Part shown: positions 25,756 through 32,852 of the stretch, piece after piece
Layout: every line of letters starts with the position of its first letter
How positions within the stretch are numbered: the first letter of the stretch is position 1
Origin: an uncultured Eubacteriales bacterium
GTDB lineage: Bacteria; Bacillota; Clostridia; Oscillospirales; Oscillospiraceae
Length of the DNA: 64,000 nucleotides
NCBI GenBank assembly: GCA_900314485.1
Contig: OMVL01000001.1
Location: forward strand, 22,327 to 86,326
Direction of reading: 5' to 3'
The notes under the pieces: generated by a model
What the model was told of the DNA's origin: nothing
Seen by the model: only the letters and a program-made list of their open reading frames with translations
The model's database searches: none
Translations under genes and position numbers: made by a program

Positions 25756-26385
25756 ATGGAAAAAATGGAAGATAGAGAGTTTCAATCTGCCCTTGAGGCC
25801 ATTCTGTTTGCCGCCGGAGAGCCCATCCCCACAGAGCGTATCTGTCTTGCCCTTGAGGTGGAGCAGGACGTGGTGGAGGAGGCCTGCAAAAAGCTGGCCG
25901 ACGCATACAGCTATGAGCGCCGGGGCATCCGGCTGCTCCATCTGGGCGACAGCTATCAGCTCTGTTCCGCTCCGGAGTATGCCGGCTATATCCGCAGAGC
26001 TTTTGAGCGGCGCAAGCCGCCTCAGCTGTCACAGCCGGCTCTGGAGGTGCTGTCCATCATCGCATATTTTCAGCCCACCACCCGGGCCTATGTGGAGCAA
26101 GTGCGGGGTGTGGACTCCTCCTATACCGTCAACCTGCTCATGGAGCGGGGGCTGATCGAGGAGGCGGGACGGCTGGCAGTACCCGGCCGGCCCACCTTGT
26201 TTCGTACCACCACGCAGTTTCTCCGCAGCTTTAACCTGACCAGCCTGGACGATCTGCCGCCCCTCCCGCAGACGGGGGAAGAGGCCAAACTCTCTCAGGA
26301 ACTGCAGGCGGCGGCACAAAAGCTGCAGGCAGAGCAGGAAGGGGAGGATACGCTCTCCAATGCGACAGGAGCGCCGGAGGTATGA
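25756..26385 (+). CDS. scpB: Segregation and condensation protein B
   Basis: ScpB forms the dimer that binds ScpA in the Smc complex. The 209-residue protein has two winged-helix domains; ALEAILFAAGEPI at residues 8-20 and ALEVLSIIAYFQPTTRAYVEQVRGVDS near residue 95 are family signatures, the second followed by LLMERGLIEEAGRLAVPGRPTLFRTT. An acidic tail of about 30 residues ends the protein. AGGAG precedes the ATG and scpA ends 12 nt upstream. It overlaps the next gene by ATGA. Confidence 0.95.
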   Translation: MEKMEDREFQSALEAILFAAGEPIPTERICLALEVEQDVVEEACKKLADAYSYERRGIRLLHLGDSYQLCSAPEYAGYIRRAFERRKPPQLSQPALEVLSIIAYFQPTTRAYVEQVRGVDSSYTVNLLMERGLIEEAGRLAVPGRPTLFRTTTQFLRSFNLTSLDDLPPLPQTGEEAKLSQELQAAAQKLQAEQEGEDTLSNATGAPEV

Positions 26386-27047
26386 CCGGCTGGATCGTAT
26401 TCGGCGTCATCGTCCTATTGCTGATCCTGCTTATGCTGGTGCGCCTTGGCGCTGAGGTGACCTATGGCGCCGAAGGCCTGCGGGTCCGTGTCCGCTTAGG
26501 GCAGATCCGGCTCACGCTAATCCCCAAAAAGGAGAAGAAAAAAGGGGAGAAGCCAAAGCGAAAAAAAGAGAGATCCTCTAAAGAGAAAGCTGACAAGGGG
26601 AAAAAGGCGGAGGCAAAGAAGGAGGCGGAATCGGAACAGAAGAAGGGCGGCCTGCCCATCTATCTCACCGACCTCATCAAGCTGGCGGCGGACGCTGCCG
26701 GACGGCTGCTGAAAAAACTCCGGATCGACCGTCTTGAAATGGAGTACGTCTTAGGCGGCAAGACTGATCCTGCCGGTGCGGCCATCCGCTACGGCAGCAT
26801 CTATGCCGGGGGAGGCGGAATTCTTCCGCTGCTGGAAAACACTTTTTACCGCATCAAAAAAAGGGAACTGCGTGTGTGGATCGACTTTGAGTCGGACGAG
26901 ACGCTGGTCTGGATCAGACTGGCCCTCTCTATTCGCATCGGCCAACTGCTGGCGATTGCGCTGCGCTTAGGCTGGGCATTCCTGCGGGCATACAGAAAAA
27001 AACAACAGGAGGGTAACGAACATGGAACAGAAAAATCAGATCAATGA
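26382..27047 (+). CDS. DUF2953-like single-pass membrane protein
   Basis: The 221-residue protein has an N-terminal membrane helix (residues 3-22), a small beta segment (VTYGAEGLRVRVRLGQIRLTL), a very Lys/Glu-rich low-complexity stretch at about 48-86, and a conserved domain from about residue 90 (LRIDRLEMEYVLGGKTDPAGAAIRYG) ending in WIRLALSIRIGQLLAIALRL. This is the layout of DUF2953 proteins, which in spore formers lie between scpB and gerW. No biochemical role is known. The gene starts within the scpB stop codon and its 3' end overlaps gerW by 26 nt. Confidence 0.78.
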   Translation: MTGWIVFGVIVLLLILLMLVRLGAEVTYGAEGLRVRVRLGQIRLTLIPKKEKKKGEKPKRKKERSSKEKADKGKKAEAKKEAESEQKKGGLPIYLTDLIKLAADAAGRLLKKLRIDRLEMEYVLGGKTDPAGAAIRYGSIYAGGGGILPLLENTFYRIKKRELRVWIDFESDETLVWIRLALSIRIGQLLAIALRLGWAFLRAYRKKQQEGNEHGTEKSDQ

Positions 27048-27438
27048 GGTGCTGGGCCTCACAATGCAGAAGCTGAAAGACATGGTGGATGTGAATACCG
27101 TTGTCGGAACACCCATCACCACGCCTGACGGCGTGACGGTCATTCCCGTCTCCAAGATCAGCGTGGGTTTTGCCTCCGGCGGCTCTGACTTTGCGCCGAA
27201 GTCTCTTCCGGCCAACAAGGCCAACTGTTTTGGCGGCGGTACCGGCGCAGGCATCAGCGTCGTTCCCGTATCCTTCCTGATCATTCACGGGGATAACGTC
27301 CGTATTATCAACGCCGACCCCGTCTCCAACGGCCCCATTGACAAGGCCATTGACCTGCTGCCGGAGCTGGTGGATAAGGTCTCCGGCATGATCGAGCAGC
27401 GCAAGGCCGCAGGCACCGATCAAAAAGCATCTAACTGA
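27022..27438 (+). CDS. gerW: GerW (YtfJ) family sporulation protein
   Basis: The 138-residue protein has the family signature VVGTPITTPDGVTVIPVSKISVGFASGG and a later FGGGTGAGISVVPVSFLII. GerW/YtfJ is needed for normal germination of B. subtilis spores, and is made in the forespore. The ATG at 27022 with AGGAGG just before it lies inside the end of the DUF2953 gene, a 26-nt overlap that implies coupled translation. Confidence 0.9.
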   Translation: MEQKNQINEVLGLTMQKLKDMVDVNTVVGTPITTPDGVTVIPVSKISVGFASGGSDFAPKSLPANKANCFGGGTGAGISVVPVSFLIIHGDNVRIINADPVSNGPIDKAIDLLPELVDKVSGMIEQRKAAGTDQKASN

Positions 27439-27451
27439 GGTGAATCAAACC

Positions 27452-28537
27452 GTGAAAAGGAAACATCTGCTTGCCGCCGTTCTGGCCTTGGCACTGCTGG
27501 TTGGCGTACTGCCCATGAAGGCCTCTGCCGTGGAGGATGCCCCCGAGACCTCGGCTACTTCCGTCATTGTCATCGACGCCTACAGCGGTCAGGTGATCTA
27601 TGAGAAAAATGCGGACGAGGAGCGGGCCATTGCCAGCGTCACCAAAGTCATGACCGCCTATCTGGCGACAGAAGGTATGACGTTGGATGATGCCAGACTG
27701 GACGAGAAATATACCGTTTCCCAGCATGCCGCAGACTCTGACGAGGGCGGGACCTCTCTCTATCTGGAGGCGGGCCAGACCGTCACCTTTGAGGAACTCC
27801 TCTACGGCACTATGCTCCGCTCCGGCAACGACGCTGCAGTGGCTTTGGCTGAAGCTTGCGCCGACGGGGACGAGGCGGCCTTTATCCAGAGGATGAACGA
27901 CAAGGCGGCAGAACTGGGCCTGACCCACACCCATTACAGCTGCCCCAACGGCCTGATCGACGAGGAGAACTACTCCACTGCCCGGGACCAGGCCACGCTG
28001 GCCAGAGCAGCCATGCAGAACGAACTCTTTGCCAAGGTAGTCGGCACCTGGTATATCGAGCTTGGCTCCTTCCAGATCGAGAATCACAATAAGCTGCTGC
28101 AGGAGATGAAGGGGGAGTGCATCGGCGTCAAGACCGGCTTCACGACCCTTGCCGGCAAGACACTGGTCTCCTGTGCCGAGCGGGACGGTTCCCGCTTCAT
28201 TATCGTCACGCTGAACGATGCCGATGATTATGCAGATCATCAGGCCCTATACGACTGGGCATTTAAGAACTATCCCGCAAACGTCCTCTGCGTCGAGGGC
28301 AAAACGGTCACCACCCTCCGCATCGGTGAGATGCAGGTCCCGCTGACGGCGGCACAGACACTGGTGGCCTCCGTACCCACCTCCGCTGACAACGTCATCC
28401 AGTGCGAGATGACGCTGCCCAGCCAGGTGAGCGGCGCCATCTCCAAGGGCGCTGTGGCCGGACAGGCGACCTATTGGCTCAACGGGGAAGAACTGGGTAC
28501 AGTGGATCTGCTATACAGCACCATCGTGGTGAACTGA
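27452..28537 (+). CDS. D-alanyl-D-alanine carboxypeptidase, DacF/DacB type
   Basis: This penicillin-binding protein trims peptidoglycan pentapeptides. The 361-residue precursor has a signal peptide ending near ASA (residue 26) and the three active-site motifs: S62-V-T-K65, S124-G-N and KTGFT. A C-terminal beta-rich domain follows, but no clear membrane-anchor amphipathic helix is evident beyond it. GTG at 27452 is chosen: TGAGGTGA at 27436-27443 is 8 nt upstream, whereas the in-frame GTG at 27440 is inside it. Placement after gerW suggests a sporulation role like that of DacF, which is inference. Stop and next start overlap as TGATG. Confidence 0.92.
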   Translation: MKRKHLLAAVLALALLVGVLPMKASAVEDAPETSATSVIVIDAYSGQVIYEKNADEERAIASVTKVMTAYLATEGMTLDDARLDEKYTVSQHAADSDEGGTSLYLEAGQTVTFEELLYGTMLRSGNDAAVALAEACADGDEAAFIQRMNDKAAELGLTHTHYSCPNGLIDEENYSTARDQATLARAAMQNELFAKVVGTWYIELGSFQIENHNKLLQEMKGECIGVKTGFTTLAGKTLVSCAERDGSRFIIVTLNDADDYADHQALYDWAFKNYPANVLCVEGKTVTTLRIGEMQVPLTAAQTLVASVPTSADNVIQCEMTLPSQVSGAISKGAVAGQATYWLNGEELGTVDLLYSTIVVN

Positions 28538-29247
28538 TGGAAGAACGGCTCAGCAAGCTGCTCTCCCGTTACGGCGTTGCCTCCCGCCGCCAGGCGGAGG
28601 AGTGGATCAAGGCCGGCCGGGTGACGGTGAACGGCGTTCCGGCGCTTCTGGGGCAGAAGGCGGACGATGCGGTAGATGAGGTCGCCGTAGACGGGATACC
28701 CCTGACAAAGACGCCGCCCAAACGCTGCCTGATGCTCCATAAGCCGAGAGGCTATGTCACCACCCTCTCCGATGAGCAGGGCCGTCCCACGGTGGCGGAA
28801 CTGGTCAAGGACTGCGGCTATCGGCTCTATCCGGTGGGCCGGCTGGACCTGAATTCCGAGGGACTCCTGCTTATGACCAATGACGGTGACCTTGCAAATC
28901 ACCTGACTCACCCCAGTCATGAGGTGGAGAAGGAGTATCAGGTGCGGGTCACCGGCCCGGTGCGGCGTGCCCTGCCCATGCTGCGCAAGCCCATGGAGAT
29001 CGATGGGGAGCAGATGCAGGGGGCCCGGGTGGACGTCGTTCGTGCCGGTCGGGACAGCACCGTGCTTTCTTTCGTCATAAAACAGGGGAAAAACCGACAG
29101 GTCCGGCGTATGTGCAAGGCGGCAGGACTGACGGTTCACCGTCTGCGGCGGGTCAGAGAGGGCAACGTCCTCTTGGCCGATCTGCCTGTGGGAAGTTGGC
29201 GGTGGCTGACAGAGGATGAGCTGGAGGAACTGCGCCGGAAGCTTTAA
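28537..29247 (+). CDS. rRNA pseudouridine synthase, RluB/RsuA family
   Basis: The 236-residue enzyme has an N-terminal S4 RNA-binding domain (ERLSKLLSRYGVASRRQAEEWIKAGRVTVNG) and a catalytic domain with the VGRLDLNSEGLLLMTNDGDL motif, whose Asp is the nucleophile. Length and motifs fit RluB, which modifies 23S rRNA U2605. The 3' motif GKNRQVRRMCKAAGL is also typical. It starts within the carboxypeptidase stop codon (TGATG). Confidence 0.92.
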   Translation: MEERLSKLLSRYGVASRRQAEEWIKAGRVTVNGVPALLGQKADDAVDEVAVDGIPLTKTPPKRCLMLHKPRGYVTTLSDEQGRPTVAELVKDCGYRLYPVGRLDLNSEGLLLMTNDGDLANHLTHPSHEVEKEYQVRVTGPVRRALPMLRKPMEIDGEQMQGARVDVVRAGRDSTVLSFVIKQGKNRQVRRMCKAAGLTVHRLRRVREGNVLLADLPVGSWRWLTEDELEELRRKL

Positions 29248-29290
29248 ATTTTGCAAGTCAAAGAAAAAAACTTGCAAATTCCTCTTGCAT
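29247..29290 (+). promoter_or_regulatory. TTGCAAG repeats around the RpiR-gene promoter
   Basis: TTTGCAAGT (29250-29258) is inverted as ACTTGCAAA (29270-29278), and CTTGCA recurs at 29284-29289, 13 nt after the second copy, overlapping the -35 box. The inverted pair directly follows the pseudouridine synthase stop codon and its A-rich loop makes it a poor terminator. An operator for the adjacent RpiR-type regulator is plausible but inferred. Confidence 0.45.
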
Positions 29291-29313
29291 TTTTTCCGTT
29301 CCTCCGATATGAT
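29285..29313 (+). promoter_or_regulatory. Sigma-A promoter of the RpiR-type regulator
   Basis: TTGCAT (29285-29290), a 17-nt spacer and TATGAT (29308-29313), with transcription expected to start near 29320. Confidence 0.7.
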
Positions 29314-29335
29314 AGGGGGGAGCAAGCAAACGGAC

Positions 29336-29370
29336 AAGCTGATCCGGTGATGCCGGGTCAGCTTTCTTTT
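29336..29370 (+). terminator. Terminator-like hairpin in the leader of the RpiR-type gene
   Basis: AAGCTGATCCGG (29336-29347) pairs with CCGGGTCAGCTT (29353-29364), 12 bp with one G-U pair and a TGATG loop, followed by TCTTTTG. It lies after the predicted transcription start and 26 nt before the start codon, so it would act as an attenuator if functional. Confidence 0.65.
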
Positions 29371-29395
29371 GTGAATAATGAGGGGATGTTGCAGG

Positions 29396-30262
29396 ATGTC
29401 CAACGATATTTTAGCAGTGATACAGGATAATGTGGCAGGCTTCTCCAAGGGGCAGAAGCTGATTGCCAACTATATTCTCAACTACTATGATAAGGCTGCC
29501 TTTATGACGGCCAGCAAACTGGGAAAGACGGTGAATGTCAGCGAGTCCACCGTAGTGCGCTTTGCGGCAGAGCTGGGCTTTGACGGTTATCCCAGTATGC
29601 AGAAGGCGCTGCAGGAGATGATCCGCAACAAGCTGACCTCCATCCAGCGCATTGAGGTCACCAATGACCGCATCGGCAATCAGGACATTCTCTCCACCGT
29701 CATGCAGTCCGATGTGGAGAAGATCCGCATGACTATGGAGGAGACAGACCGTACCAGCTTCTCCAATGCGGTAGATGCCATCTGTAACGCACGAAAAATT
29801 TATATCCTGGGTGTGCGTTCCGCCAGTATGCTGGCCAATTTCCTGGCCTTCTATTTCCAGTACATTTTCGAGCATGTGGTCAATATCGACACGGTGTCCA
29901 TTAGTGAAGTCTTCGAGCAGACCATTCATGTGGGCTCCGAGGATGTCTTTATCGGCATGTCCTTTCCCCGCTATTCCAAGCGGACGATCACGGCTATGGA
30001 ATACGCAAAGAGCCAGGGGGCTACCGTCATTGCCATTACGGACAGCAAGACTTCTCCCCTGATTCCCCTGGCCCACGAGGCCCTGATCGCAAAGAGCGAC
30101 ATGGCGTCCTTCGTAGACTCTCTGGTTGCGCCTTTGAGTCTGGTGAATGCCCTCATTGTGGCAGTGAGCCGGAAGAAGGGCAATGAGTTGGAGGTCACGC
30201 TGAGCAAGCTGGAGGAGATCTGGGCTAAGTACGAGGTGTACGATAAGCCCGGCAACCATTGA
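29396..30262 (+). CDS. MurR/RpiR-family transcriptional regulator
   Basis: The 288-residue regulator has an N-terminal helix-turn-helix domain (FSKGQKLIANYILNYYDKAAFMTASKLGKTVNVSESTVVRFAAELGFDGYPSMQ is the full region, residues 16-68) and a C-terminal SIS domain that binds phosphosugars (IYILGVRSASMLANFLAFY near residue 135, then IGMSFPRYSKRTITAMEYAKSQGATVIAITD). ATG 29396 is chosen because AGGGGA at 29381-29386 lies 9 nt upstream; an ATG at 29378 precedes it. The effector cannot be told: amino sugars are common for this family. The flavoprotein gene follows by 12 nt. Confidence 0.92.
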   Translation: MSNDILAVIQDNVAGFSKGQKLIANYILNYYDKAAFMTASKLGKTVNVSESTVVRFAAELGFDGYPSMQKALQEMIRNKLTSIQRIEVTNDRIGNQDILSTVMQSDVEKIRMTMEETDRTSFSNAVDAICNARKIYILGVRSASMLANFLAFYFQYIFEHVVNIDTVSISEVFEQTIHVGSEDVFIGMSFPRYSKRTITAMEYAKSQGATVIAITDSKTSPLIPLAHEALIAKSDMASFVDSLVAPLSLVNALIVAVSRKKGNELEVTLSKLEEIWAKYEVYDKPGNH

Positions 30263-30274
30263 CGGAGGAACCCT

Positions 30275-31516
30275 TTGAACGAAAAGCAGATTGTGATCAT
30301 CGGCGGGGGAGCGGCAGGTATGATGGCCGCTCTGACAGCGGCCCGGCAGGGTGGGAACGTCACCCTTGTGGACAAAAACCGGGTCCTCGGCCGCAAGCTC
30401 CGCATCACCGGAAAAGGCCGATGTAATGTGACGAATGACTGTCCTGAGGCAGAGGTGCTGAAAAATGTGCCCTGCAACGGCAGATTCCTATATAGCGCCC
30501 TGAGCCAGCTCTCGCCGGCGGATGTAAAGGCATTTTTTCAGGAGGAGCTGGACGTCCCCCTCAAAACAGAACGGGGCAACAGAGTATTTCCCCAGTCAGA
30601 CCGGGCGGACGACATTGCAGATGCCCTGGTCAAAGCCCTGCGCCGGGAGTATGTGACAATACTGACCGGACGGGCCACTGCCATTCTGACGGAAAACGGC
30701 GCAGTCTCCGGGGTCAAGCTGGAAAACGGCACCCGGCTCCCGGCAGACGGTGTGATCCTCTGTACCGGCGGCGTGTCCTATCCGGCCACCGGATCTACCG
30801 GCGACGGCTATCAGATGGTAAAGGCCCTGGGACATACCGTGGTGACGCCCCGCGGCTCTCTGGTCCCTCTGGAGGCAGAGGCGTGCTGCGGAGAACTGCA
30901 GGGGCTGAGCCTGCGGAATATCGGCATCCGGGTGGAAAATCAGGCCGGGAAGACGCTCTATGAGGATTTTGGCGAGCTGCTCTTTACCCACTTCGGTCTT
31001 TCCGGCCCGGTCATCCTGAGTGCCAGCGCCCATATGCGTGACTTTGTCCATGAGCAGTATCAGGTCGTCATTGACCTGAAGCCCGCCTTGGATGACAAGA
31101 CGTTGGATACCCGTCTGCTGCGGGACTTTCAGGAAAATGCCAACCGGGATTTTCAGAACAGTCTCGGCGGCCTGCTGCCGAAAAAGCTGATCCCGGAGGT
31201 CATCCGCCGTTCCGGCATACCGCCGGAGACCAAGATACACGATGTGACCCGGGAGCAGCGGCACAGCCTGCTCCATGTACTCAAGCACTTTACGGTACAG
31301 ATCACCGGACCCAGGCCGGTGCGGGATGCCATTGTCACCTCAGGCGGCATCCGGGTCTCTGAGGTCAATCCATCAACTATGGCGTCCAAGCGGATTCCCG
31401 GGCTCTATTTTGCGGGAGAGGTGCTGGACGTTGACGCCTATACCGGCGGATTTAATCTGCAGATCGCATGGGCCACCGGCTACGTCGCCGGCTGCTGGTC
31501 CGTTTGGGATGCATAA
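30275..31516 (+). CDS. HI0933/YhiN-family FAD-dependent oxidoreductase
   Basis: The 413-residue protein starts with the dinucleotide-binding motif IVIIGGGAAGMMAALTAA, followed by the family signature GRKLRITGKGRCNVTND. A second conserved block TGGVSYPATGSTGDGY and the C-terminal FAGEVLDVDAYTGGFNLQIAWATGYVAG close the FAD site. Relatives include BaiN of bile-acid-converting Clostridia, but most members have unknown substrates. TTG at 30275 is preceded by GGAGG. It leads into cmk with a 14-nt gap. Confidence 0.88.
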   Translation: MNEKQIVIIGGGAAGMMAALTAARQGGNVTLVDKNRVLGRKLRITGKGRCNVTNDCPEAEVLKNVPCNGRFLYSALSQLSPADVKAFFQEELDVPLKTERGNRVFPQSDRADDIADALVKALRREYVTILTGRATAILTENGAVSGVKLENGTRLPADGVILCTGGVSYPATGSTGDGYQMVKALGHTVVTPRGSLVPLEAEACCGELQGLSLRNIGIRVENQAGKTLYEDFGELLFTHFGLSGPVILSASAHMRDFVHEQYQVVIDLKPALDDKTLDTRLLRDFQENANRDFQNSLGGLLPKKLIPEVIRRSGIPPETKIHDVTREQRHSLLHVLKHFTVQITGPRPVRDAIVTSGGIRVSEVNPSTMASKRIPGLYFAGEVLDVDAYTGGFNLQIAWATGYVAGCWSVWDA

Positions 31517-31530
31517 ATGGGAGGCAAAAA

Positions 31531-32202
31531 ATGTCATTGATCAGCGTAGCCATTGACGGCCCTGCGGGAGCCGGCAAGAGCACCATTGCCCGCAAAGTCG
31601 CCCAGGAACTGGGCTGCCTTTATGTGGATACCGGTGCAATCTACCGCACTGTGGGTCTGTATGCCCTCCGCAAGGGCGCAGATCCGAAAAACGAGGGGGA
31701 AGTGGTCCCTCTGCTGGAAGAGTTAAAGGTAGAGATGCAGGTAGAGTCTGACGGCATCCAGCACATGTACCTGAACGGGGAGGATGTGACCGCCCAGATC
31801 CGTGAGCCGGAGATTTCCCGCTGCGCCTCTGCGGTCTCCGCTCTGCCCCCTGTCCGGGCCTTTCTGCTGGATATGCAGCGGGAACTGGCAAGGACCCGCA
31901 GCGTGGTCATGGACGGCCGGGACATCGGCACTGTCGTGCTGCCCGATGCAACGGTGAAGATCTTTCTGACGGCCTCTCCCGAAGTGCGGGCTATGCGCCG
32001 CTGGAAGGAGCTCCGGGAAAAGGGAAATACAGACACTTATGAGGAGGTCCTGCGGGATGTGATCCAGCGGGACTATGACGACAGCCACCGGGCCATTGCG
32101 CCGCTGCGTCAGGCGGAGGATGCGGTCCTGGCAGATACTTCCGAGCTGGATCTGGAGGAGAGCATCCAGCTGCTTCTCAATATTGTAAAGGAGCGTCAGT
32201 GA
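31531..32202 (+). CDS. cmk: Cytidylate kinase
   Basis: The enzyme phosphorylates CMP and dCMP. The 223-residue protein has the P-loop DGPAGAGKSTIARKVA at residues 9-24, then YVDTGAIYRTVGLYAL, a CMP-binding insert, the VVMDGRDIGTVVLPDA motif and a C-terminal RDYDDSHRAIAPLRQAEDAVLADTS region. GGGAGG at 31519-31524 fixes the ATG at 31531; the frame is open further upstream inside the flavoprotein gene. The stop overlaps the next gene. Confidence 0.96.
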   Translation: MSLISVAIDGPAGAGKSTIARKVAQELGCLYVDTGAIYRTVGLYALRKGADPKNEGEVVPLLEELKVEMQVESDGIQHMYLNGEDVTAQIREPEISRCASAVSALPPVRAFLLDMQRELARTRSVVMDGRDIGTVVLPDATVKIFLTASPEVRAMRRWKELREKGNTDTYEEVLRDVIQRDYDDSHRAIAPLRQAEDAVLADTSELDLEESIQLLLNIVKERQ

Positions 32203-32852
32203 CTATGGCAGAAGCACCGAAAAACAAGGAAAAGCAGTTTCCGTACCGCTCCAAGGAGCAATGCGTCCGGTGGTATCGCTGGATCTATCCCATTGCGTTT
32301 TTTGCCTATCGCCTCATCTACGGCCTGAAGGTGATCGGCCGTGAGAATATTCCTGACGGGCCTGCCGTCATCTGTCCCCGGCACTGCACGAATATTGACC
32401 CGCCCATGGTTTGCTTCGGCCTGACCCGGAAACGCCACCCCCGGATCATCGCCAAGCAGGAGCTTTTGGAGATCCCGTTCTTGGGCCGTATCCTCTATAA
32501 TATCGGCGTGTTCGGCGTCCGCCGGGGAGAGAACGACATGTCTCCCATCCGCAACGGCCTGCGCTGCCTGAAAGAGGGAAATCAGCTGGTCATTTTCCCG
32601 GAGGGCACCCGGGTCCGTGAGGGCGAGTCCGTTCAGGCCCAGACCGGCGCTATTATGTTTGCTCTGAAGGCAGGCGTGCCGCTTGTGCCTGTCTATCTCA
32701 CCAGAGCCAAGAAGTTCCACCGCATGACCATGGTCTTTGGCAAGCCCTATATGCCCCAGATCGCCGGCAAGCGTCCCACGCCCGAGGAGTACCGCAAGCT
32801 GGCAGACGAGCTGCTGGAGAACATCTATGCATTGGAGCGTCAGGCCGTATGA
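32199..32852 (+). CDS. plsC: 1-acyl-sn-glycerol-3-phosphate acyltransferase
   Basis: The enzyme adds the second acyl chain in phosphatidic acid synthesis at the inner membrane face. The 217-residue protein shows the acyltransferase motifs RHCTNID (H-x4-D) near residue 63, the GVFGVRRG region and FPEGTRVREGE near residue 135, and a hydrophobic N-terminal segment (WIYPIAFFAYRLIYGL). The start is either GTG 32199, 5 nt after AAGGAG, or ATG 32205; the former has the better spacing. cmk-plsC-ispH-rpsA is a conserved clostridial order. Its TGA overlaps the ispH ATG. Confidence 0.94.
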   Translation: MTMAEAPKNKEKQFPYRSKEQCVRWYRWIYPIAFFAYRLIYGLKVIGRENIPDGPAVICPRHCTNIDPPMVCFGLTRKRHPRIIAKQELLEIPFLGRILYNIGVFGVRRGENDMSPIRNGLRCLKEGNQLVIFPEGTRVREGESVQAQTGAIMFALKAGVPLVPVYLTRAKKFHRMTMVFGKPYMPQIAGKRPTPEEYRKLADELLENIYALERQAV

